Positions 33,360 to 41,438 of a DNA stretch of 64,000 nucleotides are shown here, piece by piece. Numbering within the stretch: the stretch's first letter is position 1; the number at the start of each line of letters is the position of its first letter. Source of the DNA: Mucilaginibacter rigui (GTDB lineage Bacteria; Bacteroidota; Bacteroidia; Sphingobacteriales; Sphingobacteriaceae); assembly GCF_014773275.1 (NCBI RefSeq), contig NZ_JACWMW010000002.1, positions 620,001-684,000 of the forward strand, read 5' to 3'. The notes beneath the pieces were generated by a model, which saw nothing but the letters and a program-made list of their open reading frames with translations, ran no database searches and was not told the origin of the DNA. The position numbers were made by a program, and so were the translations under genes.

Positions 33360-35570
33360 TTGCCAGTGAATATTGACCTTACTAACTGCGATAGAGAACC
33401 TATCCATATCCCCGGGAAAATCCAATCTCATGGGTTTCTGATTGTTATTAACCAGGATGACATTATCGTTTATCATAGTGATAATATTGCAGATTTTATC
33501 CCTGATATTACGCCTAACCTGTTAGGGAAGCATATCAATACCATTGAGCCCATTATAGGAAAGAACGAACCGCCAAACTTCATTCATCAGCTTACAATAT
33601 TTGGTAAAACCAACGGGTTTGATCAAACCAATCCCTTCAATACAGATATACGGGGAAAGGCTTTCCACCTGATCATATCTGCTACAGCAGATTTTTTCTT
33701 GCTGGAGTTTGAACCTGCGTACTCCGACAGTACTACTGATGTACAAAAAATAATAGGCCGTTCGATATCTGAGATGCTTGCCGACAAAAATCTTCAGAAC
33801 CTTTTAAACAATAGCGCCAAACTGGTAAAAAATGTAATTGGATATGACAGGGTAATGATTTACCGCTTTGCTGAGGATGGGCATGGCGAGGTTATAGCTG
33901 AGGCTAAAAATGCTGACCTGCCATCATGGTTAGGGCTGCATTATCCCGCATCAGATATACCTAAACAGGCCCGCGAACTATATAAGGTAAATTTAACCCG
34001 CTTAATTGCCAATGTGCATACCACGCCTGCGGCTATTTTAACTGTAGCAGATAACGAAGTGCCGTTGGATATGACCAACTCGCATTTACGTGCGGTTTCT
34101 CCCATTCACATCCAGTATCTTAAAAATATGGGGGTCGAATCCAGTTTCAGCATTTCGCTAATATACAAGGGCGAACTATGGGGCCTTATTGCCTGCCATA
34201 ATTACTCGCCCAGGTTTATAGATTACCGTTCGCGCGAGTCGGCTAAGCTGATAGGGCAGATACTATCATCGGCCCTTGAATTTAGGCAAGACGAGGAGAA
34301 CCAACTTACCCAGGAACTTTTTAAGAGCGCGGTTGACCAGTTAAGCCGTTTAATGTTAAAGGATAATAGCATTGATGATGCCCTAACCGCCCACAGTGTA
34401 AACCTGCTTAACGCCGTTGATGCAACGGGCGCCGTTTTAATATTTGATAATAATGTTACCAAACTTGGTGTTACCCCCAATGACCAGCAAATAACCAGCC
34501 TGGTTGCCTGGATAAAAAGAAACGTAACAGATAATTTTTATTACACTAATCAACTTCCGTTAGAATATCCAGAGGCGGCACTCTATAGGAACGTAGCATC
34601 GGGTGTAATGGTTACTACGCTATCGCGCGAGATGGGCGAATATGTAATATGGTTTAAGCCAGAACAATTAGAAACCATTACCTGGGCAGGCAACCCCGAA
34701 AAGCCAGTAGAAATAAATACTGAAGGGGCATCACATATATCTCCCCGCCATTCTTTCGAGGCTTGGTCGCAAACAGTATCGGGCATCTCAAAAAAATGGA
34801 CTAACGAAGAAATAAAATCTGTTGTACGTTTACGTAGCGAGATCACTTACGCCATCAATCAAAAAGCCGGTGCTATTCGCCTGCTTAACGAAAAACTGAA
34901 ACAAGCATATGAAGAACTGGATACCTTTAGCTTCACCATATCGCACGACCTGAAGAACCCGATATCGACCATAAAAAGTTTTTCGCAGATATTGCTGCGC
35001 GATAAAGACATGAAGCCCCAATCTATTAAAATAATAGAGCGGATAAATAAAGGCGCCGATAAAATGAACAACATGATCAACGAGGTGCTGGATTACTCCC
35101 GCATTGGCCGGTCGGAACTGGTTCTCACGGCTATTGACCCTGCGCCCATGATACATGATATTGTACGCGACCTGTTGTTGATATATAATATTGACGAAAG
35201 CTGTATCACTATTGGCCCTACCCCCAAAATACAGGGCGATGCGGTAATGTTATCGCAGGTATTTTCAAACATCATCAGCAACGCTGTAAAATACTCGATG
35301 ATGGCCGACAGGCAAAATATAAGCATTACCGGCACTGAGGGTGATAGCGAAGTGATATACACCATTACAGACAATGGTTTAGGCATAGATATAAAACAAC
35401 TGCCGCGTATATTTGAACTCTTCCACCGTACCGATAATGTGGGTGATATAGAAGGGTCGGGGGTAGGCCTTGCCATTGTAAAACGTATTGTAGAAAAACA
35501 CCGCGGTAAAATTTGGGTAGATAGCGAACCCGGCAAAGGCTCAACTTTTTATATTGCGTTTAATAAATAG
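33360..35570 (+). CDS. Bacteriophytochrome histidine kinase
   Basis: A 736-residue light sensor. A TTG at 33360 or a GTG at 33366 may start it; positions below use the TTG. Domains: PAS (with chromophore-attachment Cys10 in NCDREPIHIPG), GAF (130-300, PASDIP with Asp199, His250 in SPIHIQYLKNMGV), PHY (310-480, tongue motif PRHSF at 462-466), then HisKA with His529 in SHDLKNPISTI and an ATPase domain with DNGLGI and GSGVGLAIVKRIV. Biliverdin binding and red/far-red sensing are expected. The response regulator is not adjacent. A heme oxygenase gene faces it 46 bases away and would make its chromophore. Confidence 0.93.
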   Translation: MPVNIDLTNCDREPIHIPGKIQSHGFLIVINQDDIIVYHSDNIADFIPDITPNLLGKHINTIEPIIGKNEPPNFIHQLTIFGKTNGFDQTNPFNTDIRGKAFHLIISATADFFLLEFEPAYSDSTTDVQKIIGRSISEMLADKNLQNLLNNSAKLVKNVIGYDRVMIYRFAEDGHGEVIAEAKNADLPSWLGLHYPASDIPKQARELYKVNLTRLIANVHTTPAAILTVADNEVPLDMTNSHLRAVSPIHIQYLKNMGVESSFSISLIYKGELWGLIACHNYSPRFIDYRSRESAKLIGQILSSALEFRQDEENQLTQELFKSAVDQLSRLMLKDNSIDDALTAHSVNLLNAVDATGAVLIFDNNVTKLGVTPNDQQITSLVAWIKRNVTDNFYYTNQLPLEYPEAALYRNVASGVMVTTLSREMGEYVIWFKPEQLETITWAGNPEKPVEINTEGASHISPRHSFEAWSQTVSGISKKWTNEEIKSVVRLRSEITYAINQKAGAIRLLNEKLKQAYEELDTFSFTISHDLKNPISTIKSFSQILLRDKDMKPQSIKIIERINKGADKMNNMINEVLDYSRIGRSELVLTAIDPAPMIHDIVRDLLLIYNIDESCITIGPTPKIQGDAVMLSQVFSNIISNAVKYSMMADRQNISITGTEGDSEVIYTITDNGLGIDIKQLPRIFELFHRTDNVGDIEGSGVGLAIVKRIVEKHRGKIWVDSEPGKGSTFYIAFNK

Positions 35571-35582
35571 GGAATTACATGG

Positions 35583-35602
35583 AGACGCGAAGTATCGCGT
35601 CT
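35583..35602. repeat. AGACGCGA hairpin
   Basis: AGACGCGA and TCGCGTCT form an 8-bp stem with an AGTA loop, followed by TTT, so it may end the phytochrome transcript. A hairpin of similar kind (TAGAGACGGGA..TCCCGTCTCT) is at 43952-43976. Confidence 0.5.
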
Positions 35603-35616
35603 TTACATCAACCAGG

Positions 35617-36177
35617 TCAGTGCGCTTTCGCAAACCACTCGCCAAACTTCAAAAAAGTTTCGTTAGCGGCAGCTATTACTACGGCTTCCTGCCCGGGGGT
35701 TTGGGCCTGGTTGTTTAGGGCTTGTTTAAAGGTGCCCCACATCTGTTCGGTTTTATCGCCATAACCTGAAAAGAAGGACATGCCCTTGTTAAAGCCCAAT
35801 TGTTGCTGCATCATTTTACTAATGATCCTACCACCCAGCGTAGAACCCTCAATAACGTATAAAGCGCCAAGAGCCTCTAAATGATCGTTGATTCTTGGCA
35901 GGTAATTTCCTGTTGCTTTTGCAGGTATGCCATCACCCAACGCCAAAATATCGTCTGCTATTGCCTGGGTTTTGCGCCGTTGCGTACTGTCTGTTAACAG
36001 GCTACCATCAATAGTTTTATTAATTTGTGTTTCCAATCCGCCAAAATAGCCGTAAAACAATTTTAACAGGCCGGCATACTCCTGCGCCGAACGGATGGAC
36101 TTTAGTCTGCCAACCAGCGCTTTTTCTAATATTTGATGATTTTGTTTGGTTTCCTCTTTTAATTTATCCGACAGCAT
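35617..36177 (-). CDS. Heme oxygenase (biliverdin-producing)
   Basis: A 186-residue all-alpha heme oxygenase that opens heme to biliverdin, CO and iron. The proximal heme ligand is His14 (TKQNHQILEKALVGRL), and GALYVIEGSTLGGRIISKMMQQQLG is the distal helix with its GSTLGG motif. It faces the phytochrome kinase gene across 46 bases, a chromophore-supply layout, though the two genes are convergent and so not on one transcript. A methyltransferase gene lies 8 bases upstream on the same strand and may be co-transcribed with it. Confidence 0.9.
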   Translation of the reverse strand: MLSDKLKEETKQNHQILEKALVGRLKSIRSAQEYAGLLKLFYGYFGGLETQINKTIDGSLLTDSTQRRKTQAIADDILALGDGIPAKATGNYLPRINDHLEALGALYVIEGSTLGGRIISKMMQQQLGFNKGMSFFSGYGDKTEQMWGTFKQALNNQAQTPGQEAVVIAAANETFLKFGEWFAKAH

Positions 36178-36185
36178 CTTTTCTA

Positions 36186-37130
36186 TTACTTTTTATACAA
36201 ATAAAACCGTGCCGAATCGCCCCTTTGTATGGCATTCAATGCTACAGACCTTTCTTCGAATGCGGCAAGTTCCTGGGGTGTAAACAATGTTTCTATAGGA
36301 TATGTTTGATGCGTATCGGGTTCCATTAAAGGAATACCCCGTTCATACAACTCGCTGCCCCAAAACTGGAACGCGGTTGAATCAAAGATTGTTTGCTTTA
36401 TAGTAAAGCCGGTTTTCTCGGCCAAAATGCCCATGCTTTTTAAAGTATGCAGCACAAAATGTCTTGGCGCATCTAACTGCACCCAGTTCTCTTTATAAAT
36501 ATCCCATACTTCGCCCAAAATGGGAATACATACTAAAAATACGCCCCCTTTTTTTAATAACCGATGGCATTCCTTCAATTCCTTAACCTGCTCGTCCATA
36601 TGCTCTAAAACATGATGGGTAATCAGCACATCATAAGTGTTGGAGGGTAATTCAGAAAGGTCCTTTTTTAAAACTTTAACGCCATAACCGTGGTCTATCT
36701 CGTGGCCTATAAATTTGTCAACACCGGTAACATGCTCAAACCCCTCATTAAATAACAAAGAAATAAGCTGGCCTTTGCCGCAACCAATATCCAATATTTT
36801 AGCATCGGGCATGGTGTTAATGGGTTTTAGGTAACCAAGGGTTTTGTTGTCTGATGTTTTGTATTTCTTCTTCATGCGCATCCCCCCCCTTAATCGTTTT
36901 AAAAAAGGAAGCCGCTTTAACGGTGGTATTATCTGGTTAAACGACATGTAATATGGCGGGTAATGTTTATTAATATCAGCTGGCACCTGCAATATCTGGA
37001 TGCAGCCGCAATTAGGGCATTCACCATACGGGAATTCTTCGCGGCTGCCAAACATCATCTCTTTAAATATGTACTTTGGGTTTAAAGGGGCATCACATAC
37101 CCTGCAGTTTACTGGCGTCATATTATACAT
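36186..37130 (-). CDS. SAM-dependent methyltransferase with zinc-binding N terminus
   Basis: A methyltransferase of about 314 residues. The ATG at 37130 or 37121 is likely (the longest frame uses TTG). Its N-terminal 60 residues carry two Cys pairs, CRVCDAPL and CPNCGC, probably binding zinc, as in methyltransferases related to the C-terminal half of glycan-modifying proteins. The class I core follows: ILDIGCGKGQLISLLF, HHVLEHMDEQVKELKECHRLLKKGGVFLVCIPIL. It is followed 8 bases later by the heme oxygenase gene. Substrate is unknown. Confidence 0.82.
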   Translation of the reverse strand: MYNMTPVNCRVCDAPLNPKYIFKEMMFGSREEFPYGECPNCGCIQILQVPADINKHYPPYYMSFNQIIPPLKRLPFLKRLRGGMRMKKKYKTSDNKTLGYLKPINTMPDAKILDIGCGKGQLISLLFNEGFEHVTGVDKFIGHEIDHGYGVKVLKKDLSELPSNTYDVLITHHVLEHMDEQVKELKECHRLLKKGGVFLVCIPILGEVWDIYKENWVQLDAPRHFVLHTLKSMGILAEKTGFTIKQTIFDSTAFQFWGSELYERGIPLMEPDTHQTYPIETLFTPQELAAFEERSVALNAIQRGDSARFYLYKK

Positions 37131-37328
37131 TAGGCTGAATTTCAAAGTTAGGATAATTTTAAAACTACTCGACTCATGTAAGCAAATGCCTCATGAGCGT
37201 ATAAATGCTTAAACACTTGTTATTTACAATAATAATAATTAGCATTGTGTAGTAATGACACAATAATTATTGCGATCATTATATAACCAATTACAATAGC
37301 TGTTAATCCCTTACGCTAAATTTTTTTT

Positions 37329-39659
37329 ATGAATAAAAACTACCTGCTGCTGTTGGCATTGTTGCCGGCCGCTGTATCTGCACAAACCAAATGGACCGAA
37401 ACCAAAAACGGCAACATTGCTTTTGTAAGCAATAAAGGCGGGCAAAGCCTTGGGTATTCAACCACATCGGGGGTTAAAATTTTAACCATTGATGGCCTGG
37501 CCTTTAAAGATTTGAACAAGAACGGCAAGCTGGATAAATATGAAGACTGGCGCCTGCCGGTTGATGTACGCGCAAAAGACCTCGCCTCAAAGATGAGTGT
37601 TGAACAAATTGCCGGGCTGATGCTGTACAGCCGCCACCAAATGATCCCCGCTGCACCGGTTGGGCCCTTTGCAGGTTTTTACGGTGGTAAACCATTTGCC
37701 GAAAGCGGCGCAAACCCGTTCGACCTGTCCGATCAGCAAAAACAGTTTTTAGAAAAAGATAACGTGCGCCACGTTTTGGTTACATCAGTACAAAGCCCTG
37801 AAGTAGCAGCCAAATGGAGCAACAACGCACAAGCATTTGTAGAAGGCATCGGCTTGGGCATCCCGGCCAACAACAGTTCAGACCCACGCCACGGAACCGT
37901 AGCTACTGCCGAATATAACGGCGGTGCAGGTGGTGCAATTTCTATGTGGCCGGGTTCGCTGGGGATGGCGGCTACGTTTAACCCAGCCGAAACACAAAAA
38001 TTTGGCAACATAGCCGCGCAGGAATATCGCGCACTTGGTATAGCTACAGCCCTATCGCCACAGGTTGATATCTCTACCGACCCGCGCTGGAACCGTGTAA
38101 GCGGCACTTTTGGTGAAGACCCGCAACTAGCTGCTGATATGGCCCGTGCTTATATCGATGGTTTTCAAACCTCAACGGGTACCAAAGAAATAAGCGGCGG
38201 CTGGGGTTATAACAGCGTTAACGCCATGGTAAAACACTGGCCGGGAGGCGGTGCCGGCGAAGGAGGCCGCGATGCGCATTATGGCTTTGGCAAGTATGCT
38301 GTTTATCCCGGCAATAATTTTAATGAGGCCCTGATCCCTTTTACACAAGGTGCATTTAAGCTTGCCGGTAAAACAGGGATGGCAGCTGCTGTGATGCCTT
38401 ATTACACGATCAGCTTTAATCAGGATACCAAAAACCACGAGAATGTGGCCAATAATTACAACAAATATATCATTACTGACCTGCTTCGTAACAAGTACCA
38501 TTACGATGGCGTGGTTTGTACTGACTGGTTGGTTACCGGCGACGAAACGGTAATCAACAGTTTCCTATCCGGTAAATCATGGGGAATGGAAAAAGCTACC
38601 ATTGCCGAACGTCACTATAAAATACTGATGGCGGGTGTAGATCAGTTTGGTGGGAATAACGATATGGCCCCGGTTTTAGAAGCCTACAAAATGGGCGTAA
38701 AAGATCATGGCGAAGCTTTTATGCGCGCCCGGTTTGAGCAATCGGCTGTTAGGCTGTTAAGGGGAAGTTTCCGTACAGGATTGTTTGAGAACCCATACCT
38801 GGATGTTGAAGTGACCAAAAAGACAGTGGGCAGCCCCGAATTTATGAAGGCGGGTTACGAAGCGCAGCTAAAATCAATCGTGATGCTAAAGAACAAGGCT
38901 AATGTGTTGCCGCTGCAAACAGGCAAAACTGTTTACGTGCCTAAAAAATTCACTCCGGCCGGTAAAAACTTCCTGGGGATGCCTTATCCGGAAAAGACAG
39001 AATACCCGGTGAATATAGAGACCGTTAAAAAGTATTTTAAAGTAACCGAAAACCCCGACGAGGCCGATTATGCCCTTGTATTTATTGCCAGCCCTATTGG
39101 CCATGGCGGTTACAGTGAGGACGATGCTAAAAGCGGGGGCAATGGTTACCTGCCGATATCTTTACAATATGGCAAATATACTGCCGAAACCGCCCGGGAA
39201 ACCAGTATTGCAGGCGGAGACCCTTTAGAAAGTTTCACTAACCGCAGCTACAAGGGTAAATCAGAAACATCAACTAATGTTACCGATTTGGCTATGGTTA
39301 CCGATACTTACGCCAAAATGAAGGGCAAGCCGGTTATTGTATCAGTGAACCTGAATAACCCAATGGTTTTTGCCGAGTTAGAAAAACAAGCCAGCGCCAT
39401 CATTGCCGATTTTGGTGTACAGGGGCAAGCCAGCCTGGATATACTGACCGGTAAGGCTGAACCATCGGCACTATTGCCGCTGCAAATGCCTTTGGATATG
39501 AAAGTTGTAGAAGCACAATTTGAAGATGTACCGCATGATATGAAATGCTACACCGACTCTGAAGGCCATACTTACGATTTTGGCTACGGCTTAAACTGGA
39601 AAGGTGTTATTAAAGATGCCCGCACAGCAAAGTATAGTAAACCTGCTGTAAAACCGTAA
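37329..39659 (+). CDS. Secreted GH3 glycoside hydrolase
   Basis: A 776-residue GH3 enzyme with signal peptide (1-18, ending VSAQ), so it acts in the periplasm or outside. GH3 enzymes release beta-linked glucose, xylose or arabinose. The N-terminal barrel carries MVKHWPGGGAGEGGRDAHYGFG and the nucleophile Asp399 in YDGVVCTDWLV; the second domain shows SIVMLKNKANVLPLQTGK. A segment FKDLNKNGKLDKYEDW near residue 60 looks like an EF-hand calcium loop, as in certain exo-beta-glucanases. It is followed by a secreted esterase and a GH78 enzyme in the same direction, with a CACAGAG repeat between. Confidence 0.9.
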   Translation: MNKNYLLLLALLPAAVSAQTKWTETKNGNIAFVSNKGGQSLGYSTTSGVKILTIDGLAFKDLNKNGKLDKYEDWRLPVDVRAKDLASKMSVEQIAGLMLYSRHQMIPAAPVGPFAGFYGGKPFAESGANPFDLSDQQKQFLEKDNVRHVLVTSVQSPEVAAKWSNNAQAFVEGIGLGIPANNSSDPRHGTVATAEYNGGAGGAISMWPGSLGMAATFNPAETQKFGNIAAQEYRALGIATALSPQVDISTDPRWNRVSGTFGEDPQLAADMARAYIDGFQTSTGTKEISGGWGYNSVNAMVKHWPGGGAGEGGRDAHYGFGKYAVYPGNNFNEALIPFTQGAFKLAGKTGMAAAVMPYYTISFNQDTKNHENVANNYNKYIITDLLRNKYHYDGVVCTDWLVTGDETVINSFLSGKSWGMEKATIAERHYKILMAGVDQFGGNNDMAPVLEAYKMGVKDHGEAFMRARFEQSAVRLLRGSFRTGLFENPYLDVEVTKKTVGSPEFMKAGYEAQLKSIVMLKNKANVLPLQTGKTVYVPKKFTPAGKNFLGMPYPEKTEYPVNIETVKKYFKVTENPDEADYALVFIASPIGHGGYSEDDAKSGGNGYLPISLQYGKYTAETARETSIAGGDPLESFTNRSYKGKSETSTNVTDLAMVTDTYAKMKGKPVIVSVNLNNPMVFAELEKQASAIIADFGVQGQASLDILTGKAEPSALLPLQMPLDMKVVEAQFEDVPHDMKCYTDSEGHTYDFGYGLNWKGVIKDARTAKYSKPAVKP

Positions 39660-39670
39660 ATTGGTTTTAG

Positions 39671-39780
39671 TTTATTATTTTAACCACAGAAATTACAGAG
39701 ATTTACACAGAGAGCGCAAAGAAATTTAAAAAACGCTGTGCTCTCTGTGAATTTTCTCTCAGTATACTCTGTGGTAAAAA
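39671..39780. repeat. CACAGAG palindromic element, copy 2
   Basis: It starts TTTATTATTTTAACCACAG and ends CTCTGTGGTAAAAA. The inner CACAGAGAGCGC pairs with GCTGTGCTCTCTGTG. The lead-in TTTATTATT matches that of the copy at 24057. It lies between the GH3 gene and the esterase gene. Confidence 0.75.
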
Positions 39781-39795
39781 CCTTAATCCTGAATT

Positions 39796-41328
39796 ATGAA
39801 ACGCTTAATTATCTTATCATTATTCCTTGTAGCTGCTTATGCTGTAAACGCGCAAAGCGATCTCAACATAATACAAACCGATGCCGGCAAAATATCCGGA
39901 ACGGTAAGTGAAGATAAAAGCGTCCACATATTTAAGGGGATACCGTTTGCCGCGCCACCTGTTGGCGAACTTCGCTGGAAGGCCCCGCAACCAGTTACAT
40001 CATGGGATGGCGTTAAGGAGTGCACTGATTTTGCCAAAAGCCCAATACAGGGCAAACCAAACGAATTTGGCGTTTACACCCGCGAGTTTCTGATCAAAGA
40101 CGAACCCCTAAGTGAAGATTGCTTATACCTGAACGTTTGGACGGGCGCAAAAACATCTGCCGAAAAAAGGCCCGTAATGGTTTGGATCTACGGAGGCGGC
40201 TTTGTAAGTGGTGGTACCAACGTGCCTATTTATGACGGAGAAGCATTGGCTAAAAAAGGCATCATACTGGTAAGTGTTCCTTACCGTGTTGGGATATTGG
40301 GTTTCCTTGCTCACCCGGAACTGACAAAAGAATCACCTAACCATGCCTCTGGTAATTATGGGTTGATGGATCTGCTGGCTGCATTAAAATGGATTCAGAA
40401 AAACATTGCGGCCTTTGGCGGCGACCCGGCTAACGTAACCATTGCGGGGCAATCGGCAGGGTCAATGGCTGTAAACAGTTTGGTGGCTTCGCCTTTGGGT
40501 AAAGGCCTGTTCAAAAAAGCTATCGCCGAAAGCGGCGCCAGTTTTATTGCAGGCCCATTTGGCGGCACTACCCTGAAGCGGGCAGAAGTGGCCGGTGTAG
40601 AAACTGCCGAAAGGCTTGGCGCAACATCGGTAGCCGATCTGCGTAAGTTGCCCGCCGAAGCATTACTGAAGCAATTTGGCGGCGGCCCTATTGTTGATGG
40701 CTACGTACTCCCGGAAAGCATCGGTGCTATTTTTGCCGCGAATAAAGAGAACGCTGTGCCTGTACTCACAGGCTGGAATGCCGACGATGCATTTCTTGGT
40801 CCGCTAAAAAATGCGGCAGAGTATACCGCATATGCAAAGAAAAAATACGGAAATAAAGCCCCGGAATTTTTAAAGCTTTTCCCGGCATTAACAGATGCCG
40901 AAGCTGAGGCTTCACAGATAGCTATCTCCCGCGATCAAATTTTCGGTATACAAAATTATACCTGGGCAAAAGTGCAAAGCGCAAAAGGCAGGGCAAAAAT
41001 TTATGTATACCGCTTTACCCGCCGCCTGCCCGCTACCGAAGCATTTAAAAAATACGGAGCCTTCCACACCGGCGAGGTGGCTTATGTATTCAACAACCTA
41101 AAATTCCTGCACCGCCCTTTTGAGCCAATTGATCATCAACTGGCCAATACCATCTCATCTTACTGGGTAAATTTTGTAAAAAGCGGCAACCCTAATGGTA
41201 CAGGACTGCCTGAATGGCCGGCATTTAATACCGCCACTAACCAAGTAATGTACCTGGGCGAAAAACCCGCGGCAAGATCATTAGCAGATAAAGCCGCGCT
41301 TGAGTTTATGGTGAAGGATGTGAAGTAA
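39796..41328 (+). CDS. Secreted type B carboxylesterase
   Basis: A 510-residue carboxylesterase with signal peptide (1-20, ending NAQ). The serine elbow is TIAGQSAGSMAV (Ser220), the oxyanion loop IYGGGF, and the catalytic His is in YGAFHTGEVAYVF. SEDCLYLNVWTG is the family segment with its Cys. Such enzymes remove acetyl, feruloyl or alkyl ester groups, which would suit deacylation of plant glycosides with the neighbouring GH3 and GH78 enzymes. The specificity is inferred only from context. Confidence 0.88.
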   Translation: MKRLIILSLFLVAAYAVNAQSDLNIIQTDAGKISGTVSEDKSVHIFKGIPFAAPPVGELRWKAPQPVTSWDGVKECTDFAKSPIQGKPNEFGVYTREFLIKDEPLSEDCLYLNVWTGAKTSAEKRPVMVWIYGGGFVSGGTNVPIYDGEALAKKGIILVSVPYRVGILGFLAHPELTKESPNHASGNYGLMDLLAALKWIQKNIAAFGGDPANVTIAGQSAGSMAVNSLVASPLGKGLFKKAIAESGASFIAGPFGGTTLKRAEVAGVETAERLGATSVADLRKLPAEALLKQFGGGPIVDGYVLPESIGAIFAANKENAVPVLTGWNADDAFLGPLKNAAEYTAYAKKKYGNKAPEFLKLFPALTDAEAEASQIAISRDQIFGIQNYTWAKVQSAKGRAKIYVYRFTRRLPATEAFKKYGAFHTGEVAYVFNNLKFLHRPFEPIDHQLANTISSYWVNFVKSGNPNGTGLPEWPAFNTATNQVMYLGEKPAARSLADKAALEFMVKDVK

Positions 41329-41333
41329 CCAAC

Positions 41334-41372
41334 CCGTCATTGCCACGTCGCTATCGCTCCTCGCAATGACGG
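41334..41372. repeat. CCGTCATTGC hairpin element
   Basis: CCGTCATTGC (41334-41343) and GCAATGACGG (41363-41372) are exact inverted repeats, with CGCTATCGCTCC in the loop. It lies between the esterase and GH78 genes. Confidence 0.6.
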
Positions 41373-41438
41373 TCGGAAAACGTGTTCATTATCCTCATTA
41401 CAAACAGTACCTTTATGTAAACCCGTAATACACCTACC

